From assembly GCA_965153455.1 (NCBI GenBank), contig OZ234493.1:11708213-11772212 (forward strand): DNA of 64,000 nucleotides, read 5' to 3'. The translations under genes and the position numbers were made by a program. Of the stretch, positions 48,840 to 59,913 are shown one piece after another. Under the pieces are notes generated by a model. The model saw only the letters and a program-made list of their open reading frames with translations. It did no database searches and had not been told where the DNA came from. Source of the DNA: Sphagnum compactum (lineage: Eukaryota > Bryophyta > Sphagnopsida > Sphagnales). Each line of letters begins with the position of its first letter. The first letter of the stretch is position 1.

Positions 48840-49408
48840 CTCAAGTTATTTTAGAAGACGGGACGTCGTATCAAGATGTCGATATGGGGATCTGGAATTA
48901 GGGTTTGACGCTCACGGCTGCGTTTGCTCTACACCTTTGCGCGTAGCACAAAACCTGCTACTGGAGGCCTTGCTGCGATTGCTTCGCTTTTTTGGTGGTA
49001 TTTCGACCGCTACTGGAAGGCAAAGGAGGCGAAGAAGTCCATCTGGTGAGTGGATTTTCTTCATATATCCTTAACTGCAGATTGTGAATTTTTGTATGTT
49101 GGAAAGGGATGGTTTAAGCCAACTGAAAGGTTCCTTCTGGAATCGCAGATTGGCTCGTTGGTGTTCCAACTCTCGAAGCCTTGTGCTGTGCTGTGGTATT
49201 TTGGCTGGTGGGTGTTCCGACTCTCGACATCTTCGCTGTCGTATTTCAGCGGACACATAGCTATTCAATCGGTGGATCTGAGAAGTAGAAACGAAATAAA
49301 AAATTCAGTGTGGTGAAGGAGTTGCAATCAAGTGTTGCAAAGGAGTTGCAACAATCTGAGATAAAAAAAATTGTTGAGAAAAAGTTAAGGGAACGAAGGT
49401 AGAGCACC
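48840..49408 (+). promoter_or_regulatory. Probable promoter and 5' leader of TOM6
   Basis: A telobox (TTAGGGTTT, 48898-48906) lies in GC-richer DNA with an ACGT core (GACGTCG, about 48862). This combination is common upstream of plant nuclear genes for housekeeping and organelle proteins. A donor (CATCTG/GTGAGT at about 49046) and an acceptor (GTAGAG/CACC at about 49404) would remove an intron from the 5' untranslated region and place CACC directly before the ATG. The transcript start was not determined. Confidence 0.4.
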
Positions 49409-49582
49409 ATGTTTCTGGGAGGAATGCCTCGTCGTCCGGACAAAGCCGAGGCGCATAAAACGCTGAAGCAGCACCTTACTATATTAGGGTTGTGGATATG
49501 CGCCATCCGAGCGGCTCCCTTCATCTTCAGTCTCGTCACAAATAGGGGAGAGAAACTGGAGCTTGACTTTGATGATGATTAG
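49409..49582 (+). CDS. TOM6: TOM6, small subunit of the mitochondrial import receptor
   Basis: TOM6 is a tail-like outer-membrane subunit that stabilises the TOM40 preprotein channel. The single 57-codon frame begins MFLGGMPRRPDKAEAHKTLK, continues with a membrane segment (LGLWICAIRAAPFIFSL) and ends in an acidic tail (KLELDFDDD). Plant TOM6 proteins have the same plan and length: an MF-PGM start, a conserved RxPDKA motif, an AAP within the membrane helix and a short KxDF tail. The ATG context (GCACCATGT) is good. The gene is intact and the shortest in the window. Confidence 0.9.
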   Translation: MFLGGMPRRPDKAEAHKTLKQHLTILGLWICAIRAAPFIFSLVTNRGEKLELDFDDD

Positions 49583-51422
49583 CTCCTCATCATTCCCGCA
49601 GCTCATCTTCAGCGCAGGCAGGCAGAAAACGATGATGATGGTACATGTTGGATAGCAGCAAGTAAGCATTGTAATCAACTATTTTGTGACCTATTTGAAG
49701 AACTTGACAATTTTGTTTCTGAAAGTGCCTCAGGTTTCCAGATTGATGATCATTCCAGACTTGAGAAATACTTTGTAACTCAAGACCTCTGACTGAAAGG
49801 GTAGCTGCAGGTGACATCCTAACTGTTGTTCATTACTTCCACTACATACTTCCCACTGTCCCCCATGTTGTTGTTGAAGTAGCAATCAGCAGTAAGGGGT
49901 TTGTGCTGTGCGCTCTCGCAGTTCTGCCTCCAATAAAATTTTCTTGTTTCTCCTGGTGTTCAACTGTCAGAGCTGCAATGTTTTACTTTCTTAAATCCTC
50001 TCAACTTTGCAAAAGTTTGGATTCTGAAAGAGAGCAAAGCAGTTGTTGTATGCTAGCAATTTTGTGAATTTGAGCCACTCTGCTTCCCTCTGTTTTGGGC
50101 ATCTTTTTCTTTCCTTGGCAGCAGTTTAGGCCGAGAAAGCATAAAGGCCAATCTACGTCTCCTCCATGCACATTTGTGAACTAATGTGGCTCATTTCTTT
50201 GTTGGGTCTTTGTCTTTCTCATCATCCTGCACATCCCACCAACCTAAGGCCTTCTGTCAGCATGAAGGAGGATTCTGGCTCACAATTTGACTCTTGTTGC
50301 TGCTGTGAGGTCTGAAAAAGAGCAAAGATCCATCATGCAGAATGTATTGTCAGCTATTTAGAAGATTACAAGCTCTGCTCAGTTCCAAGGAAAATGCTAT
50401 GGTCGCCCACTAACCAGGACCACCTTTGCACTCTTCTCCAATGTCATTCATCATGTTCATTCAACAACCTAATGGTATTCAACATAAACCCATAACCCAG
50501 AGTGCATATGACCAGGTATGATTTTTTTTTCATTTGAATTCAGGCACAATGGAGTGCTCCTCTATTCTTGATCACAAATCTCTCAATTCTCTCTGTCATC
50601 TCTCCTGTTCTTCTGGTTACAAATAAAACTCTTTGTTGATATATGGGGATGCTCTGCTTCTTAATGTTTGATTGTGCACATACTAAGTACTTCAGGTCAT
50701 TATCACACAAATTCTAGTGGATTGCAAATGAAGAATATCACTCTGATTAAACCTACTGACCTGGGAGTTCATCCAATGAGGTGAAGGTGTCCAGGCTTGT
50801 AACCCATCAACCAACTCTGAATACATGAGCACCAAGCTACTGAAGCTGTCAGTTTTGCTGTGAAAAGTTAGCAATCCAATAAGCCCATCAACTGCAAAAA
50901 TGTATCAAATTCCTTTGAAGGATTTGAAGTGGACCACCTTTTTGCAGGATTCATCAAACAACGAGTCCTTCATTTTCAAGAAACTCTTGAAATTCTTGAG
51001 TCAGTGCAGAGGGTTATTTCTCTCTCTCTCTTCCAATGGCTGTCAGCTTTGTCTCTCCCTTGATACCACAATGGCAACAGATACTACAAAAGATTTTGAC
51101 CTAAATGATTGGTATCAAGCACATTTGTACAATTATCAATCCAATAGAATGCTAGATGAATCATCAGACCTTCGTACCTCTTTTCTTTTCACTGTGGACC
51201 ATCATCTCCAAACCTCTGCTGACAAGATCCATGAGCTTACCAGCATTGTGAGACTCGGTATTATGATAAGTGCCTGAGAAAGGAACTAGTGACCGAAGAC
51301 TACATGAGCACATCCTCTCCATCACGATCAGTTTGCTAAATTGAGAATTTACAATCAAGTCTATTGTGAGAGAGATTGTAGTCACAACCATCGAGTCACA
51401 AATTTGCCCCTTACAAGGTTTA
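49583..51422. other. TOM6 downstream region, no gene supported
   Basis: This probably starts with the TOM6 3' untranslated region. A 125-codon plus-strand frame at 50900-51277 contains no recognised domain, and I could not link it to splice-consistent exons. It is not VIR, whose N-terminal half does not appear anywhere here. Confidence 0.45.
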
Positions 51423-51631
51423 GTGCTTTTTACAACATTTTAGCAATGTGTTTACGATTAAGTATTGATTAAATATTAATACAATCGTCGATATGATGTT
51501 GTGATTGCATTGTAACACATTGTGATTATTAAACATTATGTTATAATGTTATGGCGATATTATGTTAATAATTTATTAATATTTAATTAACACCTAATTT
51601 TGAGCACATTGTTAAAGTGTTGTAAAAACAC
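51423..51631. mobile_element. MITE with roughly 60-bp inverted ends
   Basis: The left end GTGCTTTTTACAACATTTTA matches the reverse complement of the right end, GTGTTTTTACAACACTTTAA, and the similarity continues through CAATGTG and on to TAAATATTAATA. Total length is about 209 bp, very AT-rich, without coding sequence. It sits between TOM6 and the VIR copy. Confidence 0.7.
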
Positions 51632-52212
51632 AGATACATGAATCAGGCAAGTTTGTGATTGGCAATTACATATAGTAAAGGACGTCGGGATGAAATGAAG
51701 CTTTCCATCCATCCGTCCGTCATCCATCCAAACAGAACAAATATATATTTTTAAAAGGGAAAAAACTAAAAATAAAATAAAAACAGAAAAACACTTTAAC
51801 AATTAGAAATTTTTTGTAAACACTTAAACATGAAACAAAAAAGGGAAATATAGTAAAATAATCTTAAAAGAAAATTAAAAAATAGATGACAAAAAATAAG
51901 AAACAAAACAGAGAGCAAAAGAAAGAGAAAAAAAACCATACTTGAAAAAAAAAATGAGGTTTGTTTTCTTTTTCCAAACTTCAAACCTGCATCTAATCAA
52001 ACAAAAATAAAAAAGTTTTTTTAAATTATTTTTATTATAAAACATATTAAAATAACTAGAATTTTTTGGAAAAGAAAATAGAAACTACATAAATAAATAA
52101 ACGTATAAAAATAGAAAAAAAATGAAGATAGACAAAATAAAATTAGAAAAAATAAAAACATGAACTAACATAAACAAAAAAAAATAAAAACACAAAAACT
52201 ATAAAAAAAGAA
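51632..52212. other. A-rich low-complexity DNA
   Basis: From about 51760 to 52210 one strand is dominated by A with short TAAAA and GAAAA motifs. No gene is present. The tract ends where the Helitron-like terminus begins. Confidence 0.7.
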
Positions 52213-52293
52213 TCTTATATATAAAAGCAAACGTGGTGTCTATCCGTCTATGTGTCACAAGATGTTCTGCGTTTTAATATTATGCCGGAATCG
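52213..52293 (+). mobile_element. Second copy of the Helitron-like 5' terminus
   Basis: This 81-bp stretch is colinear with 47293-47373, with seven differences, six of them C/T or G/A transitions. It begins TCTTATATATAAAAGCAAAC after an A. Similarity stops at CCGGAATCG, and two bases later comes the ATG that opens the VIR-derived reading frame, so the repeat abuts coding sequence. Confidence 0.6.
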
Positions 52294-52358
52294 TAATGAC
52301 CTTTTTGGATGATGGTGGTGAAGGTGGTAGTTATTCGTCCAAACCCTTCCTTTGGGCA

Positions 52359-52454
52359 GAAAGGGATACTAATATATGTGTGGGTTCAGATGAGGAGGAA
52401 GGGGAAGAAAGGGATACTAATATATGTGTGGGTTCAGATGAGGAGGAAGGGGAA
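52359..52454 (+). repeat. 48-bp in-frame tandem duplication in a VIR exon
   Basis: The unit GAAAGGGATACTAATATATG onward is present twice, perfectly or nearly so, adding a second ERDTNICVGSDEEEGE peptide. It lies in the acidic loop before the conserved LLPTLLFLQTLLKRLQ helix. Confidence 0.9.
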
Positions 52455-55400
52455 GGGGAAGAAGAGGACGGGAGGATGGAGCAAAACAAGGAGGGTGCTC
52501 TGCTTGTCATGTTGTTGCCTACTCTCTTGTTCCTGCAGACTTTGCTTAAGCGGCTCCAGGTGTGCTCTCTGTTCAATTGTTGTAAGTTGTAGTCTGGGAT
52601 CAACTTTTACTTAATGTTAGCCTGGAATGACTGTATGTCTATTGTGGCCAAGTATTGCAAAGGTCGTAGGATGCAATGGTGGTGCTGCGGTCAGTTTTGT
52701 GTACACTTATCTGCATGCAGATTTGCAAGCTGGTCAAGAAGCTATGAGATATGTTAGTCACATGTGACATTGGGAGGGACTTGGGTGGCACTGCTCAGTT
52801 CTTCACTCCAGACCTTGTCCTGGAGTAAAGACTGAACATTATAATTGAGTTTTGGAACCTACAGTGCATGTACCGCAAAGTACGCTGGTGTGAGCAACTT
52901 ACTATTCAGTGCATGCTCATGTACCTTGGCTTTTTGTGTGACGCCATGTGTAACAGCTGCTTGCTGGCATCAGGCTTGCGATAGCTCCTCGGAAGTTCAA
53001 TCGTATTGAGTGTGTCCATGAATGCAGGGGGCAGTGCAACAGTATTGCAACACAAAACTACTGGACATGTTGCTGCAACTTCATTACTCCGTCAGGTAGC
53101 TCTTGGCTTGCTTGTGGTGCATTACTCAAGGCCTGCTTGAACTGCTAGCGTGTCAGATCCAAGGGAGGAATTTTATACGTTTGAGGTTGGCAGTGCAAAA
53201 CCAGAGGCATATGGAGCAGTTCCACCCTATGCATGGACAGGGGGAGTGTTAGAGGTGGGAGCTGTACGACAGGTGTTGGCATCAATAATAGCCTGCTGGC
53301 CCATCTTTGGCTGGACTCCTGCTCTGCTACCACGACTGCTGGGTTCAAACCCAACCTCTTTGCCAGGGGAACCTGTAGAGGCCTGTAGTGCAATCTGCCT
53401 TCTGGTGCTTTTTCTCTCTTCTTTGTGTGATCTCAATGAAGAATCCAAGAAACTGAAGTAAGATGTTGTCCATGTGCTATGCTGGTGAAATATCTTACAC
53501 AGGATATGGGTAATGCTGGGTGCAGGAAGAAATGCTGCCTCCTGCACCACCAATTTTGTGTCTGGAAAAAGCTGCAGTTATGGATGTGTACCGGAACTCA
53601 GCTGTGGGTCTAATGTCAGGAATAGGGGTAATGGCTAATGTTCAGTGGCATTTCTCAGTAGCCAATGCAGAGAAGATGCTGCATGCATTGGGCCCTCATT
53701 TGGAGCAGCTTGCACAACTCATATTACGCCTTGCTCCATCTGTATGCTACAACACCCCCCTGTAAACCGAACCTGTTTTTCCAGAGTTGACACCTATCAG
53801 ATTGTTGGTTCTTTGACTAGAATGAACAGATTTCATGCAGGTTGAAATTATGGTGTTTGAAAGTTATGCATGTAGGTTGCTGCCTTCAATGTGTTAGCTT
53901 CTTTCATGTATGTGGAGTGTATGTGGAGTCTTGTTTCTATTGCCTGTTTGGATTGGTGTATGTTCACTTGACTACCTTGCAGTGTGACTTAAGAATCTGC
54001 AAAGTCGCATGCATTTTGTTTTCTAATGTGTGCACTACTACCATTCTCTCCAGCTCTTTTGTAGGGTTCATAGGGCAGATATTCTGAGTATCTTTTCATT
54101 GGTACGAAGAATGTTTTTTGTCTGCCTAGCACCGGACTGTGATAAGATTACTGCATTTTCTTAGGGTTCCTAGATTGGAGGCTAAGTGAATGAGGGACCT
54201 AAATTGCAGTGGTTGATGCAGGCATGTCTATTGGTACAGGAGAGGCTGACCCACCTGGTTATACGCATGTCCTGTCAAAGTGTGGAACATGCAGCAGTGC
54301 TTCTAAATCCTGTCATCTCCACTCTCCAACAGCAGACTGCAGCTGCCACAGTTTCATTACTCTCTGAAATCGATGCACTCCAGGTACTACTTTTATTGAT
54401 AGCGGGTTGTCTCTACTCATATATTTCTGGAGTTTTCCTCAAACTCTTGCTTGAATCACAGATACTCAATATCTGTGACACACCTCATTCTCAATAGTTG
54501 TGAAAAGCAAGTTAAGGTGTGCTGAAAGAATAATTTCTGCTTAGTCTGATCTCTACTGTCATGGCAATGAAATTGTATTTTGCTGGAAACTTGAGAGAGA
54601 AGGTTGTTGAAGCCACTGGGTTCATGTGCAGGTGGAGCGCATGCTGCAGTGGGTGTCTCACTTGGCATTTCATCCTGCTTCCAAGGTCAGCTACTTCATC
54701 ATCCTAAGGGTTAGATTCCTTTGGGTAGTTATTGTTGGTAGTTGATGAAGCTTTTAGAGGTGGGTGGTGAATGTTTGAATTTTGCTGTTAGAGGTCCCTG
54801 GACATGGATATGACTGTCACTGGCATTGAAACTGCTCCTCAGTTCTGTTTTTGGTCACTTGCCCTTAGGGTCAGGTTTCCTCTTGTTCAATCTTGTTGAT
54901 TGCTTGCTGTTATGTTGTGAGACCTTAGATATCCATAACTCATCATGGGTTCATCTCTCAATTCTTTCAGGTTGACTTGAATTGTAAGTATGGAGAAATT
55001 CTCAGTACTTGTGAAGATATTGACAAAGCTATTTGAGCAAATCTTATATTTAGGATTAAAGGGAAGGCTGTGGCATATTTCAGGCGGTGCTGCTGCAAGG
55101 AGGAGCAGTGCAGGTTTTGGTGCAGGCACTTGTAGTGCCAGCTGATGTCATTAGACTAAGCTGGTTGACTTGGAGCTGTAAAGCATTGATGGCTCTTTGT
55201 GACCCTGCAATTTCTTTTTTGCCTATGTCATTTATTGAAAGGTGGGTCTGTCCAGATGCTTCAACTTTGTCTTCTGAGGGGGAACTTGAGTGTGAATGTG
55301 GAAATGAGATTTTCCCTGCTCAATCACAGTTTCTAATGGGATGATGTAATGTGAGAATCTGTACTGCCTTTGCATGTGTCGGGCTGTGAACTTTATGCTC

Positions 55401-58400
55401 TATTTTTTCGTTCCAAGGAGTGTTTCTCAGATTGTGTGCTGGATTAGCAGGCGCTTGGCAGAAGACTGTGCAAGCTTTGAGGACTGTCGCATCATTGCCT
55501 CTGCTCTTTCTTCTTTGTTTGAGGTGAGTAGTAGGTGGGACCAGTGCATGTCTGATAGACATACATTTAGCACACTGATGTCTGTGCTGGTTAAGTTTGT
55601 AGATGACGAAGGGTTTTCTTTACCAGTAGGGTGATTTTCAGGTTGAGCAGAAGCTTCAAGTGAGTAGGTGTTCATTGCATGTTCAACTGGGTAGCTTTAG
55701 TGAAAGTGGAGTCTTGGGGCTGTGCTATGGATGAACTTAGGTGAATTCTGTAGCCAAAACCAAGGTTTCTCTGAAGGTAGATTGCATCTGTCAGCACGAC
55801 AGTTGGTGAAGTGAAACTTCTGTCACATGTGGATGCACAGGTGATGTCTTTGGGAAAGCACAGTCTGGTTCTTGCAGGGGTATGGGAGAAGCTGGCAAAC
55901 CATGAGCTGGGCCGAGCTGCTCTTGCATCAGTTGCTGTGTGTTGACAAGGTGCTGTGCAACCCAGTGTGAGCCAGGATCTATCTGATCCAGAACCTGCAC
56001 AACCTCCAGATAGAGACAACCCTCCATTGTTAGTTCTTTGGCAAAAAATTTCAGTTGAATTCGAATCCAATAAAACATTGAGGCCTTCTCTTGTGGGGGT
56101 GATTCACCATTTTGCGAGAGGAGCAAATGCCTTGTCTCATCAAGGCCAAAGGTTAGCATGTACTTGGCAATCATCTTCTCACCATGTTGCATGTTTCATC
56201 ACCGATGCCCACATGTTGGTCATCACAATTCTTGACTTAGTGTCATCTTTGTAAGTGAGAACAATCAAAGAAGCCAGTGTATTGGATAGCCAAGGTCTGC
56301 TTTGACACTGTGGAGTTCTGTGCAGTTCTTGCGGTACATGGGCATTGAAGGCTATGTTTGGACTAGACCTGTCACCTGGAACAACAGAAATCAGGGTAGT
56401 AGAAGACATTTTGCAACCAGTTTTCAATGTTGCAAGCAGCCTCCAGCAGCTTCTAACTGACAGTGACCAACCAGGAGATGTTGAAGTCCCAAACAACCTT
56501 ATGCAAGAGGTATAGTGTTTCCTCCACACTGACCAGACTAGTACCATGACTTGTAGAACAGCTTTCTAGGTACCAGATATATACTTGTTGAAGGTATGGT
56601 TTTGCTGGTGGAGTATCAGTGAGGACTGCAATTGCTAACTGGATCAAGTTGTGAGCAGACACATATTGCTGTTACTGCCATGCTACATATTCTTGCAGCA
56701 CCAGCAACTGAATGGAACATAGAGGAGGAGATAAAAGCTGTATTGGGGCAACTGGAAACACCACGACCTGTTGCAGAGCGTAGAGCTGAAGCTATTCCAG
56801 GACACTCACCATCAAGATTGCGTATTCTCATACCAGACTTTTTAGGCGATTCAGAGTTGGTTGACTTAGATAGTTACATCGAAGTGCCCACGATTGATTT
56901 TAGGGGGACTATTCCATGGGAATGCCCCACAAAGTTGCAGGAGAAGCCACACATGGCGATCAGCTCATTGAAAAGGAGGCCTATCTCAACAATAGAGTTG
57001 GCAGGCAAGCGACAACGAGGGGAAGCTGGAGCTGGCTCACCGTCAGTTCGTGCCACTTCTGCAGCAACCCCAAATCAAAGGGACACATTCCGACAGCGCA
57101 AGCCTAATACAAGCAGGCCACCATCAATGCATGTTGATGACTATGTGGCCCGTGAAAAAAGCTCCGATGGTCCTACAAGTGGCAGTCCTGCTACTGCTGG
57201 CCCATCTTTGCAGCACACCAACTCTAGTGGAGGGAGACCACCCTCAATTCATGTGGATGAGTTTATGGCTCGCCAGCGTGAACGACAGCAATCTTCTCAG
57301 ATGATGGTTCAGACTTCTGTGGAGATTGTTGCAACTAAAACTGGGGTTGATCCAATGGAAGTGGAAGATGATGGTACAATTCCTGGATTATTGGGACCAT
57401 CACATCAAGATCAAAAGAATGCAGAACAAGGCAGTGTAACTGTGACCTCACTCTCCACAACTGTCTTCATTCCTCCTATCTCGAACTCCACTGCATCATT
57501 TGGTGTAGCTGGTGGAGCACCCATGCATTCCCAAGTGGTCAAGACTCTTTCTAACCAGAGCAACATGAGTTCTGCATCAGACACTAGGAACATGGCCTTA
57601 AAACAGTTTGAGGACATCAAACAAGAGCAAATCAACAGGTTGACACATGTTGATAGCAGTAGTGAGCCTTTGGTTACATCTGTTGTTCAGAAAGTGAAAA
57701 TTGAAATGGAGTCTGTGGAAAACAAGGCAGTGGGTCAGGTACAAGGGGCTTTACGATCATACACCAGTTCACACTCCACTGATGTGAGCAGTCCCACAGT
57801 CGAGAAGGAGCCCAAGCAGTCACATTGGAGGTCCAAATCAGTACAAGCATCAGAGGTTCTGGTGAGCCCTGGTTCTAATAAGAGTATGTCACCAATTTCA
57901 GGGGAGCACCAACAAAAACTTCAAATGGACACAGATGTCAAGTTGAATCCTCCCCGGCCTCCTGCACCCAGCTGGTCCCACAGACCAGAGCATCCAGTGC
58001 ATCCACAGCATGTGCCTCTGCTCCCTCCTCCCATGATGTCTACACCCTACAATTACAGTCCAGGATCTCGCCCACCTGCAGACTTGCAAATGGGAGGAGC
58101 CATGCTACAAGCTCCCAGTGGGTCATGGAGAGAAGCAGCACCTTCCTTCTCTGGGCCACCACCACCACCTGCTCCTCCTCCACAAAGTACCATGCAGCAG
58201 GGCCCCTCCTCTCTTCCAGTACCATATGGTTCCATGAGACCATTTGATGGTGTGCAAGCTTACCCACTTCCACCATCTGTATCTTCAAGTGACCACAGAT
58301 TTGTGAACTTTGCTGCACCTATGCTTGGACAGGGCATACCACCTCCTCCATTTCAACCTCAAATTCCAGTGGGAAGGCCCCCTGTGGCTCAGGTTCCAAT

Positions 58401-58588
58401 TCCTCCAGCACAACCCCTACACCACCAGCCACTGTTACAGCAACAGCCACAGCAGCAGCAGCAGCAACCACAGCATCAGCAGCCACAGCTTCAGCAGCAT
58501 CAAGCAGCCTTCAACTCACAGCAAGAACCAGCAGCATTATTGCAGCAGATGCTTGCATCCCCAGATGCCATTCAAGTAAGCCAATTGT

Positions 58589-58625
58589 CGCTTTTCTCTC
58601 TCTCTCTCTCTCACTCTCTCTCTCT
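58589..58625. repeat. CT microsatellite in a VIR intron
   Basis: An alternating CT run with one interruption, just downstream of the donor at 58576. It may serve as the polypyrimidine tract. Confidence 0.85.
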
Positions 58626-59193
58626 AAAGCACTGGTTGATTGCGCACTTATTTGTTGCAATCTTTTTTGATGTGCTTGGATTTGAAACATGGGTGCCATT
58701 CTTCTGTGGCTCTTCTGAAAGATCAAAACAAGCTTCGACAGCTTCTGGAGCAGCATCCAAAGTTGATTACTCTTCTACAGGTGCTATATTCTTCTCTCTG
58801 CTTCACATTGCATACACTCTAGGTGTGCTAGTTTCTAATGTTTTCTGTCAATGATAGAAACAGCTTTTACAGTACAAGTAATCATCAGACAATCTCTTAA
58901 CAGGCGGTGAGTCTCTGATCGGTGCTCTGATCTTGCAGGAAAAAATGAGCTCAGGCTCAATTCAAGAGCAGTGGCATTTAATATCCACAGGAGTTGTCAC
59001 AGGAAATCAGGGCTTTGTGAAATTATTTGTGTTTGATATGTCTCGTTTTATACCCATACTGCTCTGCCAAGTTCCTAGAATTCTTGTGAAATGTGCCACC
59101 TACAAGCTGCAGATGTGCCAGTCAATTTACATAATGCAAGGATGTCCATTTGGATGTTCATTTGGTGCCATAGACAATGGAGGCTTTGTGTAG

Positions 59194-59913
59194 TAGAAAT
59201 AGGCTGAATATGCAGACTGAGCTCTGGTCATCTGAGGAGGTCCTGGTGGTATTAAAAAATGGTGGAAAAAACACTTGTTCATTTACATGTGGAAGAAATC
59301 ATTCTTATTAAATGTTCATTTTTCTGAACTCTTTCCTTAAATTTGTGGTATGAACGTGACAAAGCCCTAAACCCTAAACCAATATCTTGCATATAATTCA
59401 GAATGGGGATTAAATGTCGTGGAAGGATAAAATGTGTGAAATGAAAGTCTTTGGCATACTCCTGCCCTTTGGGTTCAGGGTTAGGGTTAGAAATTTGTGT
59501 AAAATATGTGCTTTCAATTCCACAGTGAACAGAGGTAGAATTGTGAAGTCCACAGCTGAGGACTTTACTGAGCACAAATGCCTGCTCTGATTTTTTTTCC
59601 TTCCATTTCCCCCACAAGTACCTGCCTTGTATCATGGGAATAAAAAAGACACAGCAATGTACAATCTGAAAAATGGAACACACAATCCACATTCTTGGAT
59701 GATGAGGGTTGGAACAGGAGGATGATATTCATGCATTAGTTCATTTTGGTGATACTGGCCAGTACACATTTGTGATTAATATCAGTTCATAGATGAATTC
59801 AAGGGGGTGAACCAATCAAGATACAAAGGGTCATAATGATATTCATGATATCCCACTAGTATTCTTAAAAGCCAAAATAATGAAAGCTCTAATAAACCAA
59901 GAAAAGAGGACCA
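59194..59913. other. Shared 3' region of the VIR copy and MIS12
   Basis: The two genes converge here. A telomere-like AACCCTAAACCC run lies at about 59367-59378 and GGTTAGGGTTAG at about 59479-59490. No gene of its own is seen; the minus-strand open frame at 59279-59692 has no domain. Confidence 0.5.

Larger units (their letters stand above)
52296..59193 (+). pseudogene. VIR: C-terminal half of VIRILIZER (m6A writer subunit), truncated and damaged
   Basis: VIR is a scaffold of the nuclear mRNA m6A methyltransferase complex. Phase-consistent exons: 52296-52559, 53028-53095, 53149-53404, 53526-53741, 54210-54383, 54632-54685, 55084-55241, 55418-55523, 55841-56151, 56326-56509, 56659-58575, 58709-58780, 58939-59193. 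They give about 1,340 codons and match the family from about its midpoint onward. Signatures are LACWPIFGW-like IIACWPIFGWTP, MSCQSVEHAAVLLNP, FRQRKPNTSRPPSMHVDDYV, GRPPSIHVDEFMARQRER, a Pro/Gln-rich region and LRQLLEQHPKL. Three faults: the N-terminal half is missing and the frame starts beside a Helitron-like end, TGA at 55943-55945 is in frame, and the acceptor before 58709 is TG. The last exon runs about 75 residues past the usual end. The long undamaged exon 56659-58575 suggests recent loss or some remaining function. Confidence 0.8.

Noticed and set aside
50900-51277. 125-residue plus-strand frame between TOM6 and VIR
   Set aside because: Considered as a VIR upstream exon, but it has no similarity to the VIR N-terminal half and no matching splice phase.
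58576-58854. Reading through the VIR exon into a longer frame ending at 58854
   Set aside because: The read-through crosses a good donor and a CT microsatellite and puts the conserved LRQLLEQHPKL exon in the wrong frame.
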